A DNA stretch of 64,000 nt, taken from contig CALSFV010000206.1 in the NCBI GenBank assembly GCA_943737045.1, forward strand, positions 496,001 through 560,000. Reading direction: 5' to 3'. The notes under the pieces are model-generated. The model was given only the letters and a program-made list of their open reading frames with translations. It was not told where the DNA came from and did not search any database. The stretch is from Parapristionchus giblindavisi (taxonomy: Eukaryota > Nematoda > Chromadorea > Rhabditida > Diplogasteridae). The position numbers and the translations under genes are program-made. Below are positions 11,873 through 31,107 of the stretch, one piece after another. Every line of letters starts with the position of its first letter. Position 1 is the stretch's first letter.

Positions 11873-12160
11873 ATCTGGTTATTGATCTGCCTACGTCTTT
11901 TATTATGTCTTAGTTGTACCTAATCTCACACGGTGATTTGCGGTTTCGTGTTTAGTGTTTCTGTGGATCTATGGTGATTGTGTTTGATGGATCATCGTCA
12001 TTTGGTGGAAAAATATCACTGATAATATGATAATTCAACTCTACTTTTATTTTTGTCTTTAAGATATTTGTTCTTTTAATTTCAACGATCCGTTTACTGT
12101 AGTCCAAAATTTGTACAGTAATTACTAATTAATTAAGTTATTTATTTTTGTATTCTTCAG

Positions 12161-19900
<7,740 letters not shown>

Positions 19901-20511
19901 GGTATTGATTGATTGATTGGTTGTTTTACTGATTTATTGATTTATTGATTGATTGAACTATTTATTCTATATTCCTAGAACGTGTATGTATTGCATACTT
20001 TCATTTATTCGCTTGTTGTATTGTACTATCCAGGACGGTTTTGTTTGCCCAATTCAGGATTTAAAAAAATTATTTAATTTAATTTTTATTTTATTTTCAA
20101 TTTACTATTACATTGTACTGTATATACATCATAGTGCTGCACATCTTGCCCCATCTAGTGTACTACGGTAGATTCTCCTCTTTCATTCGATTTTCACCCG
20201 CTTGCCCTTAGAACCGACATAATAGTATAATTCCATCCCGATTTAATCTTTGATCTTTTCATAGTCATTCAAAGCATTCATTGTCACTGTTGGTAAACCG
20301 CAAATGTAATCACTTGAATTAAATTATCGATTTGTATTTGTCTAGTTGTTTACGGGTCCAACTCGAGCTGTTTGTGATTTCGCACGTATTATACGACATC
20401 GATCGATAAATTGTATACGTTTTTAATCAATAAAGTCTTTGAAATATTACTCAATCGCATTGATCACAGTTTTCTCTTCATTTTGAAAGCCAGAACGACA
20501 GTTGGCAAGGG

Positions 20512-20590
20512 AACTTTACCTTGCCACTTTTCTCTCTAATTTTGGTTTCCTGGCGTGATCAAAATTAGAGAAGAACGTGGTAAGGTTCAG
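20512..20590. mobile_element. Small hairpin element, family F4
   Basis: An inverted repeat around CCTGGCGT (TCTCTAATTTTGGTT / GATCAAAATTAGAGA), at the same position relative to the SLC35B2 3' end as in copies A, C and D. Confidence 0.6.
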
Positions 20591-20756
20591 TAGTTCCCTA
20601 ATCAGCAAAGGAACTCTCTCAAAATGAATGCCCCCCTCGCATTTTCTCGCTCTCTCTCTAGCTCCGCCCATTTCTGATTAACCATGTCTAACAATAAAGT
20701 GATTCAGACCCCTCCCATTTAACTTCGCGGGCTTGGATACCGCTTGCAAACAACAA

Positions 20757-20917
20757 TCACCCCATATCTTTATTCATTCTAAAAACAGCATGCGATCGCA
20801 CTCGAGTGAGATCTTCGTGGAAACTTTCGTCCCACTCCAAAGTTGCAAATCCATCTTCAGACGTCCGTCGAGTAGATTCGCCATCAAAGAGATGAAGATA
20901 ACAGGCTCCCTCGGCGG
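20757..20917 (-). CDS. Terminal exon of an unidentified duplicated gene, convergent with SLC35B2 copy B
   Basis: On the minus strand the block follows a TTTTAG acceptor, is open for 53 codons (core HLFDGESTRRTSEDGFATLE, then WDESFHEDLT) and ends in TGA at 20759-20757. AATAAAGATATGG near the end supplies a polyadenylation-type signal. Copies at 28526-28677 and 46988-47118 keep the frame although many bases differ; all three lengths are two plus a multiple of three, which argues for real coding. No family is recognised. The upstream exons were not found; satellite DNA lies there. Confidence 0.5.
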
Positions 20918-21082
20918 CTAAAATACTGAAAAATTATTTTAAATTGATACAGAAATTGAAAATTTTGAACTAAGTTTCCGTTTGTGAAGGCTTTCAGATA
21001 TCGTAATCATGAGCGTTGGCAAAACGTTCTACGAACGTGACGACTCTAAAGCAGACGGAGGTTTTTCGGCATGGCAGTACGA

Positions 21083-21215
21083 CATTTTGGAACGGCCGTT
21101 TTGGAACGGGACGTTTTGGAACACGGCCGTTTTGGAACACGGACGTTTTGGAACGGGACATTTTGGAACGGGACGTTTTGGAACACGGACGTTTTGGAAC
21201 GGGACATTTTGGAAC
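21083..21215. repeat. Small block of the 31-bp GTTTTGGAAC satellite
   Basis: About four units of GTTTTGGAACACGGAC + GTTTTGGAACGGGAC, preceded by a partial F3 hairpin (21006 on). The main array starts 360 bp further on. Confidence 0.85.
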
Positions 21216-21575
21216 GTGTAATGTATTAATATACTTAGTCTAGTTTGTTTCCAAGTAGATAGAGACAGAGATAGAACATCCCCTCATTACATCTCCCTCT
21301 ATCTCCCCCTCTCTCGTCAGAGAGAGATTCTGGCCCAGCAAGAGGTGGTTTACACCTCTTGCTCTCACCCCTAATTTTTATTATCTTATATTATGTTTCG
21401 CCCCCTCCATTATATTCCTATTTAGACCATGATTGTAGTTTATGTGTTTGCTGTGAATAAATTAGATGTATAGTTATTCTTCGTGTTAGTTTAAAACATT
21501 CCAATCTGGGGTTCCGGCATTTGTGATATGTCTCTCCCGTATTCAGAGAACCATTTTCATAATGTGATTGGAAGA

Positions 21576-22010
21576 GGCATATTTCGAACGGGACGTTTTG
21601 GAACACGGACGTTTTGGAACGGGACGTTTTGGAACACGGACGTTTTGGAACATGGACGTTTTGGAACGGGACGTTTTGGAACACGGACGTTTTGGAACGG
21701 GACGTTTTGGAACACGGACGTTTTGGAACGGGACGTTTTGGAACACGGACGTTTTGGAACGGGACGTTTTGGAACACGGACGTTTTGGAACGGGACGTTT
21801 TGGAACACGGACGTTTTGGAACGGGACGTTTTGGAACACGGACGTTTTGGAACGGGACGTTTTGGAACACGGACGTTTTGGAACGGGACGTTTTGGAACA
21901 CGGACGTTTTGGAACGGGACGTTTTGGAACACGGACGTTTTGGAACGGGACGTTTTGGAACACGGACGTTTTGGAACGGGACGTTTTGGAACACGGACGT
22001 TTTGGACGTT
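21576..22010. repeat. 31-bp satellite (GTTTTGGAACACGGAC + GTTTTGGAACGGGAC), about 14 units
   Basis: A higher-order 31-bp unit built from two half-units of 16 and 15 bp that differ in ACACGG versus ACGGG. The array is highly homogeneous, with one ATGGAC variant near 21650. All long open frames here on both strands come from the array and are not genes. Confidence 0.95.
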
Positions 22011-22109
22011 TGTTGGGGAGGGTGTCATTTCAGCAACCGCATTTCGGCAACCGACATTTCGGTAACTCGGTTCGTTGGGGTCATAGAAACATGAGATGGG
22101 TATCAATGT

Positions 22110-22420
22110 GATCAGCATCAGCAACACTACCGTAATCTACCGTAACCCAATTCGGTGGGTCAGATCAAGTGCGATGGGTCAGATTTTAGTAATAACACAA
22201 CCGGGATTCCGGTAACGTTCCATAACTAGCTTGTCGGGTCCTAGCAATTTTTTTTCAAATAAAATTTGAAAATTGAAACAATTTTTTTAAAATTTTGATA
22301 TTTTAACGTCATTTACCGCATACCCCTGTTGTTAGTTACAGTTATGCTTACTCTAATCTGACACACAATTTTAGCGAAATCTGACCGACCGAACTGGGTT
22401 ACGGTAGATTACGGTATTTT
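22110..22420. repeat. Dispersed TACCGTAATCTACCGTAACC / GGTGGGTCAGATCAAG repeat
   Basis: It contains the words CTACCGTAACCCAATTCGG and GTGGGTCAGATCAAGTGCG found in the tandem array at 35.5-36.2 kb and at 33.43-33.60 kb. The rest of the stretch is AT-rich with no gene. Confidence 0.55.
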
Positions 22421-22518
22421 GCAACAGACCTATGCTATACAAAACCAAATACAACTAAATATCGAACCCTATACATACACTATCATACTCCACAATACCC
22501 CATATATCGACTACCGCA

Positions 22519-22927
22519 CACACCCCATCCACCGTACCTGCTGTACGACTACCGTACCCCTCCCCATCCACCGTACCTGCTGTACGACTACCGTACCCCT
22601 CCCCATCCACCGTACCTGCTGTACGACTACCGTACCCCTCCCCATCCACCGTACCTGCTGTACGACTACCGTACCCCTCCCCATCCACCGTACCTCCTGT
22701 ACGACTACCGTACCCCTCCCCATCCACCGTACCTGCTGTACGACTACCGTACCCCTCCCCATCCACCGTACCTGCTGTACGACTACCGTACCCCTCCCCA
22801 TCCACCGTACCTGCTGTACGACTACCGTACCCCTCCCCATCCACCGTACCTGCTGTAGGACTACCGTACCCCTCCCCATCCACCGTACCTGCTGTACGAC
22901 TACCGTACCCCTCCCCATCCACCGTAC
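22519..22927. repeat. 39-bp satellite, about 10.5 units, starting at a splice donor
   Basis: The unit on the minus strand starts GTACGGTGGATGGGGAGGGG and ends CGTACAGCAG. The array abuts the exon at 22928-23046, whose end is ...CAACAG followed by the first unit. Each unit therefore repeats a CAG/GTACGG donor-like junction. The unit is 39 bp (13 codons) with no stop in the exon's frame (QVRWMGRGTVVVQ repeated). Confidence 0.9.
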
Positions 22928-25149
22928 CTGTTGTTCATACTGTGCCTTCCTCTTGCTCACAATGACATCCTCGATGCCCGCCCTCTCACCGTACTTCTTC
23001 TCTTGTACCGTGTAGTGCTTGAAGATCTCGGCCGCCTTAACGAGCTCTAGTTAGCTAAGACTAAGGTAGGCTTCGCTTAAGAGCTCTCTAGTGTTAAGGA
23101 ACCTTAGTTAAGTCTCGTCTCGTTAAGGCCTTCTTAAACTAGGATCGTAAGTCGTAAATACCTGTTGGAAGATGATCAAGACCGTAGCGGTAGATGACAC
23201 GGGCGCGATCGTGTTCATTTCTGAAGTGCGAACCATCACTACGATTGCCCCCTATGACCCCACGTTTTGAAACACACATTGTTCACCGGATAGCCCGTTT
23301 GAAACAACAACAATAACAAAATATCGCCGGACAGCCCTCCATGCTCACAGGTTTCATGTGTCCCATTTAAATTTTTTGTTAGTCACCGTCGACCGTAATC
23401 AATCAATACATACGTGGGCAATCTTTGCCGCTGGAAATTAAAATCGGGTGGATGGGACGCAAAAAAATCATGTTTGAGTGAATTTTGATTCATGTTTGAG
23501 TGAATTTTGTCTAAATCATTTTCATTTTGAGCGAAATTTGCCTAGATCGGGCGGTTCGGGTGCCAAAACCGAGTGGGTTCTTGCCGCTAGCGGCAATGCT
23601 GCCCACGTATGAATCAATAAATATAATGTTATCGTAGTAATCAATATATAATACTAGAGTAATCAATCAATAAAGGACCGTACCTGTCTCTCCTCAAAGA
23701 GCGCTAAACCCACCAACAACTGTTCCTGGATGTTATCCTCGCCAAAGTACTCCATGCCTCGCTCGTATGCCTGTAAGCACATATATTGATTGATTGATTG
23801 CACAAATCCCCTTCTCTGTTATTTCACCGTGTGTTCATACCATAAATCAACGCACATTGTATACCGAGATAGATGCATCTGGAATACTGACAGCTTGCAT
23901 GCGAATGAATCAAACACATCGGAATGCGTTTCCCCCCTTTTCTTATAATCCTTTCTATTATACGTTCTTTCACAATCATAGACAATTCTCTTCCTTCTCT
24001 CTCTCATTAATTTCACGTCAGTAAATGAAACGCAATGTTAGTGAGCAAAGGGACAATTCTCTCCAGTAAGTTTCTTGTTTCACATCATCTATGAGCATGT
24101 CTTCCAACGCTCAGTCTTACTAGTTAGTGATCCAGTAACAACAGATAAGATTAGCTCAACTATTTTCCACAATAGATTCACATGATTTTAATGCGTAATG
24201 GCAAGGCGATATAGTGGAACAGAGATATGTAAACGTGTGAAAAGAATATTTTTTTGTTATTATTGTTATTATACAAAACACCCTGTCCATAACACGATTT
24301 TGTTATCACAACCTTACGGACACTGTATCTACAAGGATTTTGCCTGAATTCCATTAATATATCTATATATTTATTCACCACAAGGTAAACGTGTATAAAA
24401 CAATAAATATTAAACAAATGAATGAAGTACAATTTCTAATATCCACCCAAAATCAATCAATAATATGTATTCACTACCTTCTCCACAATCCCTTCTCAGG
24501 TTGCGGTGGAACATTCGCGATGGCTCGTTCGTAAGTGTCCTCCACTTGCTCTGGCTGAAAAAGAACAATGATAGTTTATTATTATTATTATGGTGTGCAC
24601 TATAACCATCAGGGCGGCAGTAAATCTGTTAGTGGTTATACCCACTACGAAACTTGAATTAGCTTGGTTTCGACATGTGACACACCAAAAACTACTTTAT
24701 GTGTAATCAGACCGTCGATCAAACTGATCAATGGTATTTAGAAACTATTAAATCTAGAAACAAACAAAAAAACAATAGAGCATAACTCTGGCTGCAGAGA
24801 AGAGGAACAATAATGATAGTTATTGTTATTATCATTATTATTATTCAGCAGACAACTGCGAACCCAAATTTACTAGTGCCTTTACCAGTAATCTGTTGGC
24901 GCATATCCCCATTGTGAAACTTGAACAAGCCTGGTCTCAAGACTTTTCCTTCCACACACCAAGCACTTTTTTAACGTTAATCAAACAGTCGATGAAGATG
25001 ATCAAATCAGCTATTGGAATTTAGAAACTATTAAATCTCTAAACAAAAAAAAACAAAAGAGCATAACTCCTCCATACCGGGCATTGTTCATTCTCGAGCA
25101 GTCGCAAGTAGTCGAACCACGCGTCGTAATTGTAGCCGTTGTCCAGTAC
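22928..25149 (-). pseudogene. Crooked-neck/CRNKL1-like exons, copy 1, out of protein order
   Basis: CRNKL1/Clf1 proteins are HAT-repeat scaffolds of the spliceosome (Prp19/NTC-associated). Minus-strand exons from high to low coordinate: 25149-25078 (NGYNYDAWFDYLRLLE), 24554-24478 (VEDTYERAIANVPP), 23770-23684 (AYERGMEYFGEDN), 23220-23162 (NEHDRARVIYRYG) and 23046-22928 (ERAGIEDVIVSKRKAQYE). In the protein family the last three precede the first two, so the block is permuted. Joining 23684 to 23220 adds one base and hits TGA, a frame break. Neither upstream HAT exons nor the downstream part is attached here. Exon lengths and the remaining phases fit the family well, so the sequence is recently derived from a working gene. 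Confidence 0.8.
23409..23611. mobile_element. Hairpin MITE, family F2 (CATACGTGGGC ends)
   Basis: CATACGTGGGCAATCTTTGCCG at the left and CGGCAATGCTGCCCACGTATG at the right, with an internal TTAAAATCGGGTGG / CTAGATCGGGCGG symmetry. It is intronic between crooked-neck exons and present in both duplication copies. Confidence 0.75.
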
Positions 25150-25432
25150 CTGCAGACACTCATTCATACGTTGTAGATGGAAAAGTAAATTACAAACTAC
25201 GCTGGATATCATCCCTTAATCTTATTATCCTAAACCCTAGTATAAAATACTTCAATTAACTATCGTATATTCGTGCCAGTTCAATGAGCTAACGATAGAT
25301 ACACCACACAGATCGAACGATACACTAGACACGAAACCGCAAATCACCGTCTTAAATTTGGAACAACCAACACATAATCATGGGTCGAGTAGCTACGTTA
25401 CAGATTTTCAATATGCGACCAGTGGCCGTATG

Positions 25433-25555
25433 TATGAACAACGGAAAACCGTTTTCCAGGAAAATGTGACATCATTAGCGTAGGCGGAGGATTTTTGGAA
25501 AACCCCTCAAAGAAAACGGTTTTCTGTTGTTCATGCATACGGCCACCGGTTTTCT
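25433..25555. mobile_element. Hairpin MITE, family F3 variant
   Basis: GTGGCCGTATGTATGAACAAC / GTTGTTCATGCATACGGCCAC palindrome; the inner part shares GCGTAGGCGGAGGAT with the 12614 element. Confidence 0.8.
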
Positions 25556-25747
25556 TTACTTTTCACTATACAGCACAATCAATACAACTGCTATTCAATA
25601 CGGTTCGTGACTTTCCCTTGCACACGATGTTATATTCCACAGTGTTTCTGGTGCAATATGCACCATTATTAAGTATTCACTGGTAGATTTGCTGTTAAAT
25701 TGTTAATAAAAAGGAGTTTGATCAAAAATAAAATGAGCAAAAAAAGT

Positions 25748-25838
25748 TGCAATACGAGGAATCGAACCATCGAACCCGAACAATCAAAAATTACATAGAT
25801 GAGCCTATTACCTACTGCGCCACGTGTTGCTTGGGAAG
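25748..25838 (-). other. tRNA-like sequence with an extra insertion, degenerate
   Basis: The minus strand shows an A box (GTGGCGCAGTAGG) and a B box (GGTTCGATTCC). The space between the anticodon region and the T arm is too long and the T stem does not pair, so it is a tRNA-derived repeat or pseudogene. It is duplicated at 55977-56067. Confidence 0.4.
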
Positions 25839-26089
25839 GGAATGCAAGGGCGTGATGAGGTATCTAACAGATTTCTATGAAATTTCACCCATGGAATTGC
25901 TCATTTTCGAAATCGATTTTCAGACCTTAGGAAGCCCAGACCTAAAAAATGAAAAGACCAAAAAGTCTTAGAATTTGATCCTCTTTTCAACCATGCAGTT
26001 TTTGTTAGGTTTTATCGCACACGGCTAAGTACCCCTCCCTTATGAGTGAAATGAAGAAATCACCGATAATCATGAAGTGCTCAAAGTGA

Positions 26090-26612
26090 AAAGATCAAAG
26101 ATCAAAGTCTGCAGTATGCATTTGCGATCCTAACAAGGTCCATCGATGATAGGGTATTCAGCATCGACAAGAACACACGTAGAATCATCGACGAACTCAT
26201 CGCCCTCGAGTTCCTTAAAAATCATGCAATGCTTGTTATGATTACTGCCCCTTAAAACATATAGTATACTAGCCCGGGACATCTACAGTAATCCTCCCTC
26301 TGTAATGTGTCTTCACCACAGAGGAATGATCGAAGCAAATGCCGTAATGGATCTCCAAAGCATCGTGACAACTATGCATGCCGATGGAAGGTCAGTTCAA
26401 TTCGATGACAACATTGTGAAGATTAGAGCAGAAACCGATGATCTTTGTGAAGTTCGTATGAAGGAGAAAGAGGAAGACGACTGGACAGTTGATAAGGTGG
26501 ATAGATGCGGGCAACTCACGAGATACGATTCGCTCATTGGAGAACCCTAATGGCGACCCAGCTGACCTTAATCGGCTGAATAAAGATGTTTTAATGTAAT
26601 GTAATGTAAATC
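26090..26612 (+). mobile_element. 3' end of a non-LTR retroelement (tail TAATG repeats), partial
   Basis: Open segments on + (FSIDKNTRRIIDELI near 26155, then an 81-codon frame rich in Asp and Glu ending CGQLTRYDSLIGEP) run into CTGAATAAAGATG and an (AATGT)n tail, a typical LINE 3' terminus. No reverse transcriptase remains. The same remnant is at about 56320-56853 in the duplicate. An alternative is a pseudogene with a simple-repeat tail. Confidence 0.4.
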
Positions 26613-27089
26613 CAAAATGATTCAACATATACCGTACTCCGAACCACTATACCGTAATACCCGTACCGTATCTCTCTCCCTATATACCGTATTTATCATC
26701 CTTAGCAGAAAGTAGTACATCATCTACACTCATCTGCTTTAGACGCACTACAGCAGGGAATGGCGAACATTAAAAAATTCGAAAACGAAAAAAACCCATC
26801 CCTGCGCTACGATTTTCCCCGGAACTGATTCCGCTAACAGCAGGAGATTCAAATACGAATACAACAACTGAAAGTATCATAATCACAGTAATCCATGATC
26901 TATCGTAACCTATCGGGTACTATAATTGACATGTCGATCTACCGTAATCATAAAAGGAACAATTATCGAATACAGTAACCATGATATCCGGAAGCTACAG
27001 TAGAGCTGAGCGTATGAGAATATCACTGGCTACATGAGAACCCACCATTGAATCTATTAAAACGAGGGACTAGAAATCAAGATTCATGG

Positions 27090-27245
27090 TTCATAATGCC
27101 AGATTGAACTTTATTTCCGGCTAACCTGCCTACTATGTCCCTATTATATGACGTGTAAGGGCTTACACACACTGACGCGTGGGTGAACTCATTTACCGAT
27201 TCACCGCTCCGCCCCCTTTAGATGAACCCTATTTATGTATTTATG
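27090..27245. repeat. Dispersed repeat shared with 59097-59243
   Basis: About 150 bp, TTTCCGGC..AACCTGCCTACTATG through GATGAACCCTATTTATGT, is conserved at both places with about ten differences. It ends at the truncation point of SLC35B2 copy C. Non-coding. Confidence 0.7.
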
Positions 27246-27265
27246 TAAAATACATAAATAGGGTT

Positions 27266-27728
27266 GGTCAATTGTTCATCTATTCGACGATTGAGAGATT
27301 CGGACCGATCGTATTCGCTGTGTGTATGACTATTAGACAGGTGTGATCTTTGATCTTCATTTGTTTCATTCTCCGACCAGACTATCGTCGATCTTCTTTG
27401 CCAGCATGTTTTGGGGCAGTCGTGAAACGGTGAATCGCAGGGTGAATAGATGTCATAGAAACAACTGGGGGAAATAACAAAACATCGATTGATTTTTTGA
27501 TAGTTTTTCAAGGATTGAAATAGGGACAGACTTATGTCACATTCTGACTTAGGTTTTTATAAAATAATAATATTATTATTCATCTAATTATAGATTATCT
27601 CCATAATCGTATCAATCATCTCATATGGCCATCCATTGACTGCCATGGGCATACTCGGATTCTGCATTGTCTTCTTGTCCATTTTCATGGACATTTACCG
27701 ACGGTACTTTGAGAGGGGACGGAAGTAG
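27266..27728 (+). pseudogene. SLC35B2-like copy C, last two exons only
   Basis: The first block (27266-27340) starts inside the AVGQLFIYS exon, cut at its Gly-Gln, and the last exon (27594-27728) is intact (IISIIVSIISYGHP...FERGRK, TAG). It is truncated on the 5' side at a junction with the 27090 repeat, so it cannot make a transporter. The last exon is identical in protein to copies B and D. Confidence 0.85.
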
Positions 27729-28340
27729 GGTATTGATTTATTGATTGGTTGTTTTACTGATTTATTGATTTATTGATTGATTGAACTATTTATTCTATAT
27801 TCCTAGAACGTGTATGTATTGCATACTTTCATTCATTCGCTTGTTGTATTGTACTATCCAGGACGGTTTTGTTTGCCCAATTCAGGATTTTTTGAATATT
27901 TAATGATTTTTTTAAAAATTTTAAAATTACTCTTACACTGTACTGTATATACATCATAGTGCTGCACGTCTTGCCCCACATAGTGTACTACGGTAGATTA
28001 TCATATCTTTCATTCGATTTCCTCCCGCTTGCCCTTAGACCCCACATAATAGTAAAATTCGTTCCCGAGTTGATCTTTGATCTTTTCATAGTCATTCAAA
28101 GCATTCATTGTCACTGTTGGTAATCCGTAAATGTAATTACTTAATTTAAATTATCGATTTGTATTTGTCTAGTTGTTTACGGGTCCAACTCGAGCTGTTT
28201 GTGATTTCGCACGTATTATACGACACCGATCGATAAATTGTATACGTTTTTAATCAATAAAGTTATAAATGCCATTATTCAATTGCACTTATCACAGTCT
28301 TATCTTCATTGTGAAACCAAGAACGACAGCTGACAAGGGA

Positions 28341-28420
28341 ACTTAACCTTACCACGTTGTTCTCTAATTTTGATTTCCAGGCGTAATCAAATTTAGAGAA
28401 AAACGTGTTAAGGTTAAGTT
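28341..28420. mobile_element. Small hairpin element, family F4
   Basis: AACCTTACCACG...TCTCTAATTTTGATT / AATCAAATTTAGAGA...GTTAAGGTT around CAGGCGT. Confidence 0.65.
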
Positions 28421-28525
28421 AGGCGACAACAGCAAAGGAACTCTCCCAAAAATGAATGTTCTCTCGCCTTTTCTCGCTCTCGATCTCTCTCTTCGCGGGC
28501 TTGGATACCGCTAGCAAACAACACA

Positions 28526-28677
28526 TCATCCAAGATCTTTATTCATTCTAAAAAGCAGCATGAGAGTGAGGTCTTCGTGGAAACTTTTGTCCCACTCCAA
28601 AGTTGCCCATCCATCTTCAAACGTCCATCGAGTAGATTCGCCATCAGAGAGATGAAGATAACAGCCTCCTTTAGTGG
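28526..28677 (-). CDS. Terminal exon of the unidentified duplicated gene, copy C
   Basis: It follows a TATTTTAG acceptor and reads TKGGCYLHLSDGESTRWTFE, then DGWATLEWDKSFHEDLT, and terminates at TGA (28528-28526) next to AATAAAGATC. The frame is kept relative to the copy at 20757. It is convergent with SLC35B2 copy C. Confidence 0.5.
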
Positions 28678-29322
28678 CTAAAATAGTGAAAAATTATTTT
28701 AAATTGAAACAATAATTGAAAATTTTGAACTGAGTTTCCGTTTGTAAAGGCTTTCAGATATCGTATTCATGAACGTTGGCAAAACGTTAAGTCTACGAAA
28801 GTGACGCCTCTAGAGCAGACGGAGAATTTTCGGCATCCGCCAATACCTAATGGTGACTTCACGTTTGTAGATGCATCAATAGTTCATGTTCTAAAGGGAG
28901 AAAATAGATGTACCTTTCGAAGAAGGACATAGAGAGATTGACGTAGTATCCATGGCCATCATATACAGAATCTTTGACTCGTTCAGCAAGAAACGCCTTC
29001 ATAGACAACTGAGCACGAAGGGCTGCAAGATATGAAACATTTTAGAGGAAATAAGAACGATCAGATATCAAATAATAGAGAAGGAGTAGAGATCAAAGAG
29101 CTACTTAGAAAAGAGACAAATTGGTATACTAATCAATCCACGAAGCCATACCCAGCCGTACATGGAGTAAACCCGGTGAGCCATATAAATTGCTCTGTAC
29201 CGGGAGTACCCCAACAAACGGACATTCCGGGCTACGGTTCCATAAGAAAGAGGACAGGAACTTTGATACTAACGATGGGGACACGGCATGACAATGATAA
29301 TCATATTATTAGTAAGTGGAAG

Positions 29323-31082
29323 GGGGGGGTGATAAGACATTTCGGAAAAAAAATTTGGGAAAATGACAAATGGGAGAAAACCAAATGGGAAAAGCCAAAT
29401 GGGAAAATGCTCTTTGGGAATGTCAATCTCGGAAAAGGACATTTCGGAAAGTTTTTTTCGGAGAAGGACATTTCGGAATAGGACATTTCGGAAAGTTTTT
29501 TTTCGGAGATTCAATTCCGGAAAGGAACATTTCGGAAAGTTTTTTTCGGAGAAGGACATTTCGGAATAGGACATTTCGGATAGTTTTTTTCGGAGAAAGA
29601 CATTTCGGAATAGGACATTTCGGAAAGTTTTTTTTCGGAGAAGGACATTTCGGAATAGGACATTTCGGAAAGTTTTTTTCGGAGAAGGACATTTCGGAAT
29701 AGGACATTTCGGAAAGTTCGTTTTCGGAGAAGGACATTTCGGAATAGGACATTTCGGAAAGTTTTTTTCGGAATAGGACATTTCGGAAAGTTTTTTTGGA
29801 GATTCAATTCCGGAAAAGGATACATCGGAAAATTTTCCAAGGGCAAAACATGATGCTTGTCGAGTTTATAGCTATTCAGTGTTGTGCACATCATGGCTCC
29901 TATAGAGGATAATATTTACAGGTGATTGTATCTCATGACTAAATATCATAGATAGCCCATAATACCCGCCAAATACCATATCACCCCGTTTAACCAAATA
30001 CCATATCTAGCAATTTTCTTATACAGGAGCGTATATGATTTGATTTGATTTGATTCGAATTAACAAAGTAACGGTGCAAAAACCTTCAGCAAAGAAAACA
30101 TTGAAGTAATACATAACTGAAAACAATGCGATCAATACGCAAGAAGAGTACATTATCCCTTGCTTTTAAAATTTAAAATTCTTTTATTTATTTAGAAAAA
30201 AATTAATTGTTCAATTTCGCTCGGATCATACATATTGATAACTAAGATTTTCAAAAGTGACCGATCGACTTATGTGCTTATCTTTTAAAACAAATTTTCC
30301 AAAATGCATAGATATATAAAGAAATGAAATTAGTTTGAGACAATTGAGAGTTACTATAACGATATACGGTATTCGATGATACTGTAATATTGATTGACTG
30401 GACATTATAAAAAGAAAGTCAGTTTGATCGGAGATTCGTGTATCTAATACGGCAACTGAGGAATTCTTGTGATTGAATCACCTGTAAGTATTCACGTGCC
30501 TATTTGTCTATTATACTTCTATAATCTCGACAAGCATCTTGTTTTGCTCCAGAAAAAAATTCTCCGAAATATCCTTTTGCGGAATTGAATCTCCGAAAAA
30601 AACTTTCCGAAATGTCCTATTCCGAAATGTCCTTTTCCGAAAAAAGACTTTCCGAGATGTCCTATTCCGAAATGTCCTATTCCGAAAAAAACTTTCCGAA
30701 ATGTCCTATTCCGAAAAAAACTTTCCGAAATGTCCTATTCCGAAATGTCCTTTTCCGAAAAAAAACTTTCCGAAATGTCCTATTCCGAAATGTCCTTCTC
30801 CGAAAAAAACTTTCCGAAATGTCCTATTCCGAAATGTCCTTCTCCGAAAAAACTTTCCGAAATGTCCTATTCCGAAATGTCCTTCTCCGAAAACGAACTT
30901 TCCGAAATGTCCTTTTCCGAAATGTCGTTCTCCGAAAAAAACTTTCCGAAATGTCCTTTTCCGAGATGAAACTTTCCGAGATGTCCTTCTCCCAGTTGGA
31001 TTTTCCGAAATGTCCTTTTCCGAATATTCGTCTCCCAAGTGGTATTTTCCCAAATTTTTTTTCCGAAATGTCTTATCACCGA
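29323..31082. repeat. Inverted pair of 44-45-bp GGACATTTCGG satellites
   Basis: Left arm 29323-29863: units of GGACATTTCGGAAAGTTTTT + TTCGGAGAAGGACATTTCGG + AATA. Right arm 30528-31082: the same satellite in reverse complement. The mirror extends outward to TGATAAGACATTTCGG / CCGAAATGTCTTATCA, flanked by G runs, and inward to ATGCTTGTCGAG / CTCGACAAGCAT. The 29863-30528 loop is unique AT-rich sequence. All long frames in it are satellite artefacts. Confidence 0.9.
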
Positions 31083-31107
31083 AGGGGGGGGGGGGTGTCA
31101 GGAACTA

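Larger units (their letters stand above)
22427..26924. repeat. Segmental duplication, copy 1 (partner 52874-57169)
   Basis: It is near-identical and in direct orientation to 52874-57169. Shared content in order: 39-bp satellite, crooked-neck exons, F2 hairpin, F3-variant hairpin, tRNA-like segment and LINE 3' end. Differences seen: about three more satellite units here, an extra block of about 80 bp near 24358-24441 here, and scattered substitutions. Breakpoints: GACCTATGCTATAC at the left and GGTACTATA at the right. Confidence 0.95.

Noticed and set aside
21418..22127. Several 145-194-residue open frames on both strands
   Set aside because: All are translations of the 31-bp GTTTTGGAAC satellite, open in several frames because the unit lacks stops.
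22419..23015. 198-residue plus-strand frame and 149-155-residue minus frames
   Set aside because: The repeat part is the 39-bp satellite. Only the short VSKRKAQYEQQ end of one minus frame is a real (crooked-neck) exon.
25748..25838. Functional tRNA on the minus strand
   Set aside because: A and B boxes are present but the T stem fails and there is extra sequence before the T arm.
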